32,374 bases of DNA from VBAS01 sp964581455 (GTDB lineage Bacteria; Bacteroidota; Bacteroidia; Chitinophagales; Chitinophagaceae): NCBI GenBank assembly GCA_964581455.1, contig CAZOOT010000028.1, forward strand, positions 1-32,374, given 5' to 3'. Of the stretch, positions 1-9,000 are shown in pieces. The position numbers and the translations under genes are program-made. How positions within the stretch are numbered: position 1 is the stretch's first letter; each line of letters opens with the position of its first letter. The notes below the pieces were generated by a model that saw nothing but the letters and a program-made list of their open reading frames with translations, was not told the origin of the DNA and searched no databases.

Positions 1-509
1 CCCTGATATGAATTGTCAATTTTATGTCCAATAAGTATTGTTTCATAAACTACCAGTTCATGTACGTCAATATTGTTTTGATGTAATTTATCTGGTAGTT
101 CATCTCTCCTGATGTTACCGCAAAAGAAAATCACCTGATCAATATTTTGTTCCTGAACAATTAAATCAGCCAGCTCTTCGGCATCAGATGCTTTGCCTTT
201 AATGGAGGATTCGCCAAAATACTGAACAACCAGGTCAGCAGTAGTGGAGCCGGTGCAATAAATATTCCATTTAGGTACAAGACCTTTTAGTTCCAGAATA
301 ACTGACTCTACCGCATTCATACTGGTGAATACGACAGTAGCAGGGTGTTCTGCCAGTTTTTTAATTTCTTCCTGAATAATTTTATTTTCAGTTTTTCTTG
401 TTTTAATAAATGGCAGGACTTTTATAGCAATACCAGCAGCATCCGCTTCATTGATCAGCGAATCCTCCAGGGATCTTGTACATAATATATTTATTTTATT
501 TTTCTGCAA
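1..509 (-). CDS. hemD: Uroporphyrinogen-III synthase (partial, C-terminus beyond the left edge)
   Basis: The enzyme closes and inverts ring D of hydroxymethylbilane to give uroporphyrinogen III in the cytoplasm. Reading the minus strand from 509 gives an open frame beginning L-Q-K-N-K-I-N-I-L-C-T-R-S-L and running to the window edge. It contains the family-typical elements VVFTSMNAVES, YCTGSTTAD and FFCGNIRRDELP. The only plausible initiator is TTG at 509-507, because an in-frame stop lies at 527-525 and no ATG occurs near the N-terminus. The frame overlaps the 3' end of hemC by 14 nt, so translational coupling is likely. HemD is poorly conserved in general, but the position directly after hemC and the CGN-R-DELP motif make the call firm. 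About 169 codons are visible out of a usual 240-260. Confidence 0.9.
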   Translation of the reverse strand, partial: MQKNKINILCTRSLEDSLINEADAAGIAIKVLPFIKTRKTENKIIQEEIKKLAEHPATVVFTSMNAVESVILELKGLVPKWNIYCTGSTTADLVVQYFGESSIKGKASDAEELADLIVQEQNIDQVIFFCGNIRRDELPDKLHQNNIDVHELVVYETILIGHKIDNSYQ

Positions 510-1419
510 GCTGAATTTGTTCGGCTATTTTTCTACCACCATTATTTAAAATTTCTTCTGCCGCTTTTATTCCCAACCCTTCAAAGTCTGCTACAAGGCA
601 AGTTTGTACTACAGTTGCTTTTTCTTTTCCATCAACGGATAATATATTTCCCCGGAAATAAAGCGTATTATTTTTTATTTCAGCCAAAGCACTGATTGGT
701 GTAGAACATCCACCCAGTAGTTTTCTTAAAAAATCCCTTTCGGTTTTTGTGCAAATGGCTGTTTCAATATCGTTGAGATTTTCACAGGCCTTTATGTGTT
801 CTTTCTCTTCTTCCCTGCAAACAACTATTATTGCGCCTTGTGCCGGAGCAGGCAGCATCCAATCCAATTCAATCGAATTTTCAGGGCGAAGATTAATTCT
901 TTCCAATCCAGCGGCAGCAAAAACGGCACCGTTCCATTCACTTTCATCCAGCTTTTTTAACCGTGTATTTACATTTCCACGGAAATTTTCAATTTTATGA
1001 TTAGGGTATCGGTTGAGCCATTGTGCTTTTCTCCTGATGCTACTTGTTGCGATAACTGCCGGTGACTCCAATTTATCCAGAAAAGAAAAATCTTTTTTAT
1101 ATATCAATAAATCTTTAAAGGAAGCTCTTTTTAAAACGGCTGCCTGGATAATTCCTTCCGGAAGACGGGTAGGTACATCTTTCATAGAATGTACGGCAAT
1201 GTCAATTTCCTTATTCAACAAAGCCATATCAAGACTTCTTGTAAAAATTCCCTGTACACCCATTTCGTACAAAGGAGTTTTAAGATCAAGATCTCCTTCA
1301 CTTTTTATATAAACGAGTTCAGCACCTAAACCATTTTGTTCAAGTAATTCTTTTACCTGAGTAGCCTGCCATACAGCTAACTGGCTATCCCTTGTCCCTA
1401 TTCGGATACTTTTTCCCAT
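496..1419 (-). CDS. hemC: Porphobilinogen deaminase (hydroxymethylbilane synthase)
   Basis: HemC polymerises four porphobilinogen units into hydroxymethylbilane in the cytoplasm. The 307-residue length is normal for the family. Visible landmarks are the N-terminal IRIGTRDSQLAVWQ, the HSMKDVPT loop with the catalytic Asp81, the substrate-binding stretch FRGNVNTRL near 146-153, and LGGCSTPIS with Cys238, which carries the dipyrromethane cofactor. It starts 5 nt after the hemA stop, and its own stop lies inside the hemD reading frame, so the three genes form one operon transcribed from hemA. Nothing key is missing. The plus-strand frames within it are shadows. Confidence 0.97.
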   Translation of the reverse strand: MGKSIRIGTRDSQLAVWQATQVKELLEQNGLGAELVYIKSEGDLDLKTPLYEMGVQGIFTRSLDMALLNKEIDIAVHSMKDVPTRLPEGIIQAAVLKRASFKDLLIYKKDFSFLDKLESPAVIATSSIRRKAQWLNRYPNHKIENFRGNVNTRLKKLDESEWNGAVFAAAGLERINLRPENSIELDWMLPAPAQGAIIVVCREEEKEHIKACENLNDIETAICTKTERDFLRKLLGGCSTPISALAEIKNNTLYFRGNILSVDGKEKATVVQTCLVADFEGLGIKAAEEILNNGGRKIAEQIQLAEK

Positions 1420-1424
1420 TTTTA

Positions 1425-2660
1425 TTAGTTGGTACCGGTGGCTATAAACTCATTGATAGCTTCAATATACTGGCAGCCTTTCTGGTCCTGTATTTTCATT
1501 TTTGAAGCCAGGCCATTGATTACCTTTTGAATTTTTTCATCCGCACTTACCGTGGAGATGTTATGATTGTAAAAAGGTATAAATAAAGGAGAAGTTTGAA
1601 TCTCCTGTAATTTTGTTTTTACTGCTTTTAAAACCGGAACATACCTGCGCATCTGGTACCAGCCCATGAATTCAGCAATATGTTCCATGATAATAATTTT
1701 TGCTTTTGGTATTTCCGCTTCTCTTTTTTGAAGAGTTACATCTTTAATTTTTGATAAATCATCAACATTCACCAGTGTGATATGGGGTAAATGTTGTGCG
1801 ATTGCTTCTACATTATAAGGAACAGAAAGATCAATAATTAGTTTCCGGTCTACGGACTCCACGTGTGACTTTTTAATTATAGGCTCATCAGAATTGGTGG
1901 CAACTAAAATAATGTCTGACGCATTTATTTCTTTCGCTAGTTCGTTTACGGAAACAAAATTTAAATCAAGTTCTTTTGCCAGTTCTGCTGCTTTGTCTTC
2001 TGTACGGTTAATTAATGTAATATTTTTTGTACATAGATAATCCACAAGGTTTTTACAGGTATTGCGCCCAATTTTACCGGTGCCCAGCAACAATATTTTT
2101 TTGTCAGCGATGTTCTCTATATTCTCTTTGATATATTGAACAGCCGCAAAAGAAACAGAAACGGTGCCGCTGCTTAGTTCCGTATTTGTTTTAATGTTTT
2201 TGGAAGATTGCAATACCGAATTCACTAATCGTTCTGTAAAAGAACTTATGAATTTATGTTCTTTTGAGAATTTAACAGCCGCTTTTATCTGTCCGATAAT
2301 TTCATAATCACCCAGAATCTGGGAATCCAAACCTGCTGCAACATTAAATAAATGTTCAATTGCTTCGGTGCCATTTTTTGTATAAGACATTTTACAAAAA
2401 TCATCCAGACTTCCTTCGGTTTGGGTATTGAGAAAACGGCAGAGTGTTATCGCTTCGTTGGCAAATCCATAAATTTCGGTGCGGTTACAGGTAGACAAAA
2501 CGAAAAATTCTTTTATACAAAACTGAGAAGCCAGTAAAAACAAATTCAAATATTTTTCTTTATTAATGGCATATTGACCTCTTACAGAAGCATCAGTTAT
2601 TTTGTAATTAATGCCTGCAACGAAAAATTTTGATAACTCTGAAGATCCTTGTGTAATCAT
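1425..2660 (-). CDS. hemA: Glutamyl-tRNA reductase
   Basis: This NADPH-dependent enzyme reduces glutamyl-tRNA(Glu) to glutamate-1-semialdehyde, the first committed step of the C5 haem pathway. The catalytic Cys58 sits in STCNRTEIY, AGLDSQILGD follows near 120, and a Rossmann LLLGTGKIG lies near 190. The open frame can be read from an ATG at 2705. I choose the ATG at 2660, giving 411 residues, for two reasons. The family normally begins just before the FFVAGINYK strand, and a perfect TAnnTTTG promoter element at 2695-2688 would put the transcript start near 2681, downstream of the longer start. It is the first gene of hemA-hemC-hemD and diverges from hemH. Confidence 0.95.
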   Translation of the reverse strand: MITQGSSELSKFFVAGINYKITDASVRGQYAINKEKYLNLFLLASQFCIKEFFVLSTCNRTEIYGFANEAITLCRFLNTQTEGSLDDFCKMSYTKNGTEAIEHLFNVAAGLDSQILGDYEIIGQIKAAVKFSKEHKFISSFTERLVNSVLQSSKNIKTNTELSSGTVSVSFAAVQYIKENIENIADKKILLLGTGKIGRNTCKNLVDYLCTKNITLINRTEDKAAELAKELDLNFVSVNELAKEINASDIILVATNSDEPIIKKSHVESVDRKLIIDLSVPYNVEAIAQHLPHITLVNVDDLSKIKDVTLQKREAEIPKAKIIIMEHIAEFMGWYQMRRYVPVLKAVKTKLQEIQTSPLFIPFYNHNISTVSADEKIQKVINGLASKMKIQDQKGCQYIEAINEFIATGTN

Positions 2661-2687
2661 TTTCTGATTTTCTTTATAGCTATGACG

Positions 2688-2695
2688 CAAAAATA
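2688..2695 (-). promoter_or_regulatory. Bacteroidota -7 promoter element of hemACD
   Basis: TATTTTTG on the minus strand matches the Bacteroidota -7 consensus TAnnTTTG exactly. It ends 27 nt before the hemA ATG at 2660. No convincing -33 TTG is seen. Its position supports the shorter hemA start. Confidence 0.55.
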
Positions 2696-2867
2696 ACCGG
2701 CGCATCTTTGTAAGAAGAATTTAACTGTCATTACAGTGTCATTTTCAATACATGATTCTTATCAACAGATGATGTGAGCAGGATCAGGCAGGAAAGCAAA
2801 TAGAATTTATAAACGGATTTCTTTAATAATACTTAAAGGGATAATGAATTTTAAAATCCTGAGTGGT

Positions 2868-2875
2868 TACTTTTG
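2868..2875 (+). promoter_or_regulatory. Bacteroidota -7 promoter element of hemH-hemJ
   Basis: TACTTTTG is a perfect TAnnTTTG match ending 17 nt before the ATG at 2893. The predicted leader is only about 10 nt. The element overlaps the first codons of the longer possible ORF (GTG at 2863), which argues against that start. Confidence 0.55.
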
Positions 2876-2892
2876 CAATCCATTTTAATCAT

Positions 2893-3939
2893 ATGAAACT
2901 AAAAAGGGGCATTATATTAATGAATCTTGGTTCGCCGGATTCAACAAGAGTAAAAGATGTACGGAAATACCTCAATCAGTTTTTAATGGATAGAAGAGTT
3001 ATTGACCTGCCGTATATACAGCGGTTATTGCTGGTTAAAGGAATTATTGTTCCTTTCCGGGCTCCTAAAAGTGCAGAAGCATATAAAAGCATCTGGTGGA
3101 GAGAAGGTTCGCCGCTAGTGGAACTTACAAGGCAGTTACAAACTGCAGTTCAACAGGAAGTTGAAGAACCTGTATCGATAGCAATGCGTTATGGTAATCC
3201 GTCACCAAAAGATGCTTACAGGGAATTGCTAAAAAAAGTTGATGGCCTGGAGGAAGTTGTTTTGTTGCCATTATATCCGCATTATGCTATGAGCAGTTAT
3301 GAAACTGCTGTAGAATACATGAAGCAGGTTCATGCAAATGAAAAATATAAATTCAGACTTACAACTATAAAGCCCTATTATAATAATACGGATTATATCA
3401 ATGCCATGGTGACAAACATGAGACCTTACCTGGATCAGGAATATGATCATATTTTATTCAGCTATCATGGCGTACCCGGAAGGCATATAAAAAAAAGCGA
3501 TATAACCGGTAGTCATTGTTTGCAGGTGGATAATTGTTGTAATGTGGAATCACCGGCACATCATTATTGTTACCGTCATCAATGTTTTGATACAACAAAA
3601 CTTATCACTTCTCAGTTAAATATTCCAGCTGAAAAACACAGCATCTCTTTTCAATCAAGATTGGGAAAAGGGTGGCTCGAACCTTTTACGGATATTCGTT
3701 TGGAACAATTGCCGAAAGAGGGGGTTAAAAAATTGCTGATCATCTGCCCGGCATTTGTAAGTGATTGCCTGGAAACTCTGGAAGAAATAGCTGAAAGAGG
3801 AAAAGAAACCTTCCTGCATGCCGGTGGAGAAACTTATACAATGATTCCTTGTTTGAATGTTCATCCGATGTGGGTTAGCGCCATTGTAAAATGGGTGAAA
3901 GAATATAAAGATGGGAATCAGCAAATGATATTAGATTAG
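2893..3939 (+). CDS. hemH: Ferrochelatase
   Basis: HemH inserts Fe2+ into protoporphyrin IX. The 348-residue protein opens with RGIILMNLGSPDS, has the catalytic His192 in SYHGVP, FQSRLGKGWLEPFTD near 253-267, and the conserved CPAFVSDCLETLEEI with Glu294. An insertion just after the catalytic His carries five cysteines (209, 215, 216, 226, 231) not found in E. coli HemH. This might bind a metal or Fe-S cluster but is likely common in Bacteroidota. A GTG at 2863 would extend the protein by ten residues; I prefer the ATG at 2893 because the promoter element overlaps the upstream codons and the family begins here. hemJ follows after 7 nt. Confidence 0.95.
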   Translation: MKLKRGIILMNLGSPDSTRVKDVRKYLNQFLMDRRVIDLPYIQRLLLVKGIIVPFRAPKSAEAYKSIWWREGSPLVELTRQLQTAVQQEVEEPVSIAMRYGNPSPKDAYRELLKKVDGLEEVVLLPLYPHYAMSSYETAVEYMKQVHANEKYKFRLTTIKPYYNNTDYINAMVTNMRPYLDQEYDHILFSYHGVPGRHIKKSDITGSHCLQVDNCCNVESPAHHYCYRHQCFDTTKLITSQLNIPAEKHSISFQSRLGKGWLEPFTDIRLEQLPKEGVKKLLIICPAFVSDCLETLEEIAERGKETFLHAGGETYTMIPCLNVHPMWVSAIVKWVKEYKDGNQQMILD

Positions 3940-3946
3940 TATCGTC

Positions 3947-4495
3947 ATGTATCTCTATTTAAAAGCGCTTCATATTATTTTTATTGTCACCTGGTTTGCA
4001 GGATTGTTTTACTTTCCCCGTCTTCTTATTTACAATACTGAAGCTAATGATAAGCCGGCTTTAATTAAAAACGCGATACAGGAACAGTTTACAACAATGA
4101 TGAAACGTCTCTGGTATGGTATTACATGGCCATCTGCTATACTTACACTTGTTTTCGGACTGCTGGTTTTATTCAAAAGTGGTTGGGCCGATATGTTGTT
4201 TGAGCCTTCCGGCAGATGGATGCTGATCAAACTGATTTTTGTTTTCTTTCTTTACCTCTATCATTTCTCGCTTCATAAAATTTATAAACAACAGCTTAAA
4301 GGAATATTCCGTTACACTTCACAACAACTTCGCATCTGGAATGAATTTGCCACTATATTTCTGATTGCTATTGTAATGCTGGTAGAAGTAAAACAAAATA
4401 TAAGCGTTGTATGGGGGTTGTTGGGGCTTGTATTGTTTATTGTTTTATTGATGAGTGCCATAAAAATTTATAAAATAATAAGAGAAAGAAAATAG
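3947..4495 (+). CDS. hemJ: Protoporphyrinogen IX oxidase, membrane HemJ type
   Basis: HemJ oxidises protoporphyrinogen IX to protoporphyrin IX in the inner membrane and is thought to feed electrons to the respiratory chain. The 182-residue protein has about four hydrophobic helices. It opens with LKALHIIFIVTWFAGLFYFPRL, cited here only for its conserved His9 and Arg25; a second conserved stretch, WNEFATIFLIAIVM, lies near 131-144. These are the hallmarks of the HemJ (formerly UPF0093) family. The start is 7 nt after hemH, so the two final steps of haem synthesis are co-transcribed. No HemG or HemY is present in the window. The gene converges on hemN. Confidence 0.9.
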   Translation: MYLYLKALHIIFIVTWFAGLFYFPRLLIYNTEANDKPALIKNAIQEQFTTMMKRLWYGITWPSAILTLVFGLLVLFKSGWADMLFEPSGRWMLIKLIFVFFLYLYHFSLHKIYKQQLKGIFRYTSQQLRIWNEFATIFLIAIVMLVEVKQNISVVWGLLGLVLFIVLLMSAIKIYKIIRERK

Positions 4496-4535
4496 TGAAC
4501 AATTGTTATTTCTTATTCTAAAACATTGATAGAAT

Positions 4536-5912
4536 TTATATAGCCTTACTAAACTGAATTTCTCTGTTTTCTTTTTTATTTCGGATAAGATGAAGATCAA
4601 ATGCGCTGCAGATATTTCTTATAAAATGACGACCTAATGGAGTTATGGTCAAGCTGGTTTCATTCCATTCTATCAATTTATCTTTTCCTAATTTTTTCAG
4701 CATTGGAAAACTGTATTGCTTTAAAATGTCTGCATGTTCAGTGTTAAATTTTGTTTTTCCCTGGCAGCTGATGTTGAGTATGTATTTTCTGAAAACTAAA
4801 TCTTCTTCTTTTAAAAAATAACCTTTGAATACAGGAAGTTCATTGTTATTGATGCATTCATAATATTCATGAAGCGTTTTTTTATTTTGTGCAAATGCAT
4901 TTCCGGTATCGCTGATGCTGGAAACACCCAATCCTAATAAAACGGAAGTATGCTGTGTTGTGTAACCCATAAAATTCCGATGCAGCTGACTATCGACCCA
5001 TGCTTTATAAAGCGAATCAGTTGGAAGAGCAAAATGATCCATACCGATATCGGTATAGCCAGCATTTGTCAAAATTTCTTTTCCTTTCAGATAGAGTTGC
5101 AGTTTTTCTTCCGGGGTGGGAAGATCATTTTCGTCAAATAAACGCTGGCCACGGCTTGTCCAGGGTACATGGGCATAGCTGTAAAAAGCAATACGGTCTG
5201 GTTTTAATTCAAGCACCTGCTCAAAAGTTTTCGAAATACTTTGCAAGGTTTGTTTGGGTAAACCATAAATGAGATCAAAATTCACCGATTCAAATCTGAT
5301 TTCTCTAGCATTGTTTGTTGCATTTCGAACATTTTCCAATGGCTGTATCCGGTTGATGATACACTGCACTTCAGGATCATTGTCTTGAACGCCATAACTG
5401 ATACGGCGAAAACCAAGTTCATACAAAGCTTGTAAATGTTCTCTGGTGGTATTATTCGGATGGCCTTCAATACTGAATTCATGATGCGGATGAACATCCG
5501 AATGGGTTTTCATAAAATTAATAAGTCTTACAAGATTGTCAGGTGAAAAAAAAGTAGGAGTACCTCCACCAAGATGTATTTCTCTTATCACCGGTTTTTC
5601 TTTCAATAGATCCAGATACAGAGAAAATTCTTTTTCAATCAGCATCAGGTACTCTTTCTCTACATTGTGATTGGTTGTAATTTTTTTATTACAACCACAG
5701 TAAGTACAAAGCGATTCGCAGAAGGGTAAATGAATATAAAGACTGACACCTTCTTTTTTGTTATAAACAGAAAATTGTTTTTGTAAAAGCTGCTTCCAGC
5801 GGTTAATATCCAACTTATCTTTCCAGAAAGGAACGGTGGGATAACTTGTATAGCGGGGTATAGGTTGGTTATATTTGTTTACCAGCCGATCAAATGCGGT
5901 CTTCGTTATCAT
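4536..5912 (-). CDS. hemN: Oxygen-independent coproporphyrinogen III dehydrogenase (radical SAM)
   Basis: HemN decarboxylates two propionate side chains of coproporphyrinogen III using S-adenosylmethionine and a [4Fe-4S] cluster. The 458-residue length fits true HemN rather than the shorter HemW. RYTSYPT is present near 20-26. The cluster cysteines are Cys65, Cys69 and Cys72 in HLPFCESLCTYCGC, with the HemN-typical extra Cys74. The SAM-binding GGGTPTFF follows near 115. A C-terminal HemN domain reaches the end. It is divergent from ileS and convergent with hemJ. FNR-like inverted repeats lie 35-70 nt upstream, which would fit induction under low oxygen. Confidence 0.95.
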   Translation of the reverse strand: MITKTAFDRLVNKYNQPIPRYTSYPTVPFWKDKLDINRWKQLLQKQFSVYNKKEGVSLYIHLPFCESLCTYCGCNKKITTNHNVEKEYLMLIEKEFSLYLDLLKEKPVIREIHLGGGTPTFFSPDNLVRLINFMKTHSDVHPHHEFSIEGHPNNTTREHLQALYELGFRRISYGVQDNDPEVQCIINRIQPLENVRNATNNAREIRFESVNFDLIYGLPKQTLQSISKTFEQVLELKPDRIAFYSYAHVPWTSRGQRLFDENDLPTPEEKLQLYLKGKEILTNAGYTDIGMDHFALPTDSLYKAWVDSQLHRNFMGYTTQHTSVLLGLGVSSISDTGNAFAQNKKTLHEYYECINNNELPVFKGYFLKEEDLVFRKYILNISCQGKTKFNTEHADILKQYSFPMLKKLGKDKLIEWNETSLTITPLGRHFIRNICSAFDLHLIRNKKENREIQFSKAI

Positions 5913-5946
5913 TTTACAAAATTGATCGGTCCTGTAAAAAATAAAG

Positions 5947-5982
5947 TTGATAACTATAGAAGAATGGGCTGATTTTGATCAG
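5947..5982 (-). promoter_or_regulatory. Two FNR/CRP-like inverted repeats upstream of hemN
   Basis: The intergenic region between hemN and ileS holds a clean inverted repeat at 5969-5982, CTGAT-N4-ATCAG, which matches the FNR consensus TTGAT-N4-ATCAA at 8 of 10 positions. A second, weaker site at 5947-5960 has a perfect TTGAT half and three of five matches in the other half. The sites are centred about 63 and 41 nt from the hemN ATG. They lie well upstream of the ileS promoter element at 6041, so hemN is the likely target. A TATTTTTT near-match to the -7 element lies at 5943-5936 on the hemN strand. The regulatory role is inferred. Confidence 0.4.
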
Positions 5983-6040
5983 GAATAGGTTGGCTGTATA
6001 TTTTATTCATTTAAGCACTAAAATAGCCTGTCGATTTCCA

Positions 6041-6048
6041 TACCTTTG
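6041..6048 (+). promoter_or_regulatory. Bacteroidota -7 promoter element of ileS
   Basis: TACCTTTG is an exact TAnnTTTG match ending 22 nt before the ATG at 6071. It decides the ileS start: the frame is open to a TTG at 5975, but those codons would lie upstream of the predicted transcript start. Confidence 0.55.
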
Positions 6049-6070
6049 CCAGCATTTTCGGAGTTATAAT

Positions 6071-9000
6071 ATGAATCGCAAATACAAAGAATTTTCCGGA
6101 CTGAATTTACCCTCCATCGAGCAGGAGATGCTGGCCCAATGGGCAGAGAAACAGGCATTTGAAAAAAGTGTATCTCTCCGCGAAGGAGCCACTCCCTTTG
6201 TTTTTTATGAAGGTCCGCCAAGTGCCAATGGAATGCCGGGTATTCACCATGTTATTTCCAGAACATTGAAGGACCTCGTATGCCGTTATAAAACGATGAA
6301 AGGTTTCCAGGTAAAACGGAAAGGCGGGTGGGATACACATGGCTTGCCGATTGAATTGGGAGTGGAAAAAGAATTAGGTATCACAAAAGAAGATATAGGT
6401 AAAAAGATTTCTGTTGAAGACTACAACAAGAAATGTCGTGAAGCTGTATTGCGGTTTAAAGACAAATGGGATGAGCTCACAGTAAAAATGGGTTATTGGG
6501 TTGATCTGAATGATCCCTATATCACTTTCAAGAATGAGTATATTGAAACGCTTTGGTGGTTATTGAGTGAGTTGTATAAAAAAGGATTGTTGTATGAAAG
6601 TGTAAGCATTCAGCCTTATTCACCGGCTGCAGGAACTGGATTAAGTTCACATGAACTCAATCAGCCGGGTACTTATAAAGATGTAAAGGATACAAGTGCT
6701 GTGGCAATGTTCAAAGCTGCCCCTCTAAATCTCCCCGAAGGGGAGACTTTGGCAAACCCACTTAGCCAGATTTATGAGCTGCAAAAAAATAAAGAGGAAG
6801 TATTCTTTTTAGCCTGGACGACCACTCCATGGACACTTCCTTCTAATTTAGGATTGACAGTTGGAACAAATATTGATTATGTACTGGTAAAAACCGTAAA
6901 TCCATATTTGCATAATGAGATCAATGTAATACTGGCCAAAGCATTACTTGGAAAATATTTTAAACCAGAAAACGAAACTTCAGATTTTTCAGTTTATCAG
7001 AATGACGGAAAGAATATACCCTATTCAATCATTTCTGAATTTAAAGGAAAAGAAATTGAAGGTTGCGAATATGAACAGTTGCTTCCTTACGAAGCAAATT
7101 CTTTAACAGCCATACAGGAAATCACTCCTGATGCAAGACCCTTCCGTGTTTTAGTTGGAGATTTTGTAACAACAGAAGATGGAACAGGGATCGTACATAC
7201 TGCTCCCGCATTTGGAGCTGATGACTATAAAGTCGGGAAAAAATATAATATCGGCATTCTCACGATGGTGGACCGCCAGGGAAAGTTTGTAGATGGACTT
7301 GGTGAATTCAGTAATCGTTACGTCAAGAATTATAAGGACCAGAAAGATTATGTAGATGTAAATGTGGACATAGCCGTAAAACTGAAAAAAGAGAACAGGG
7401 CATTTAAAGTAGAAAAATACGAACATAACTATCCGCATTGCTGGAGAACAGATAAACCCATTCTTTATTATCCATTGGATGCATGGTTTATTAAAACCAC
7501 AGCCATCAAAGACAGAATGGTAGAGCTGAACAAGACCATTAACTGGAAACCAAAATCAACCGGCGAAGGAAGATTTGGCAACTGGCTGGAAAATATGGTG
7601 GACTGGAACCTGAGCCGTTCAAGATTCTGGGGTACACCACTTCCTATCTGGAAAACAGAAGACGGAGAAGAAGAGATTTGTATTGGAAGTATCGGGGAAT
7701 TATTAAATGATGCAAAAAAAGCAGATGAACTTCTGGGTACAGCTAATAGCTTAAAGCTTTCAGCTGACAGTTTAGATCTTCATAAACCTTTTGTAGACGA
7801 TATCATCTTGGTTTCTCCGAAAGGAAAACCAATGAACCGGGTACCGGACCTTATTGATGTTTGGTTTGATAGTGGTGCTATGCCTTATGCTCAATGGCAT
7901 TTCCCATTTGAAAATAAAGAAACATTCAAGGCTTCTTTTCCTGCAGATTTTATTGCAGAAGGTGTGGATCAGACAAGAGGATGGTTTTATACTTTGCATG
8001 CAATAGCAGCATTGGTTTTTGATTCGGTGGCTTATAAAACCTGCGTGTCAAACGGACTGGTGCTGGATAAAGCCGGCAATAAAATGAGCAAGCGGTTGGG
8101 CAATATGGTAGACCCGTTTAAAACCATTGAAACCTATGGAGCTGATGCAACCAGATGGTATCTCATCACCAATGCTTCTCCCTGGGAGAATATGAAATTT
8201 GATCTGGATGGTATTAAAGAAGTGCAGCGCAAATTCTTTGGTACGCTTTATAATACCTATCAGTTTTTTGCGCTATATGCCAATGTGGATGGATTTTCAT
8301 TTAAAGAGAAATATGTGCCTTTAAATGAAAGACCTGAAATTGACCGTTGGATCCTTTCTTCATTAAATTCATTAGTGAAAAAGGTGAATGAGTTCATGGA
8401 TGATTATGAACCCACACAGGCAGGCCGTGCTGTTGAAGATTTTGTTGATGAACATCTGAGTAACTGGTATGTTCGTTTATGCAGAAGAAGATTCTGGAAG
8501 GGAGAATATGAACAGGATAAGATTTGTGCTTATCAAACATTGTATGAGTGTCTTGAAACTGTGTTAAGATTAATAGCACCGATATCGCCATTTTTCAGCG
8601 ATTCACTTTTCCAAAACTTAAATACAATTACAAAAAGATTTAATACAGAGTCTATTCATCATACAGACTTTCCAACATTAGATGACTCTCAGAACCCCCC
8701 TTTGGGGGGCAGGGGGGCCATTGATACTTCATTGGAAGAAAGAATGCAGCTGGCACAGGATACTTCGTCACTCATTTTGTCATTAAGGAAAAAGCAGAAT
8801 ATAAAAGTGCGTCAGCCATTACAAAAAGTATTGATCCCTGTTTTGAATCCTTCCATGAAATCACAAATTCAAAAAGTGGAAGACCTGATTAAAGCAGAAG
8901 TAAATATTAAAGAGATTGAGTTTATAAATCCTGACAATACATTTATCCAAAAAAAGGCAAAAGCAAATTTTGTTGCCCTGGGTAAAAAGCTTGGCCCGAA

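Noticed and set aside
4498..4507. Perfect palindrome AACAATTGTT between hemJ and hemN
   Set aside because: It is only ten bases of AT-rich sequence, has no T tract and lies between converging genes, so chance is a sufficient explanation.
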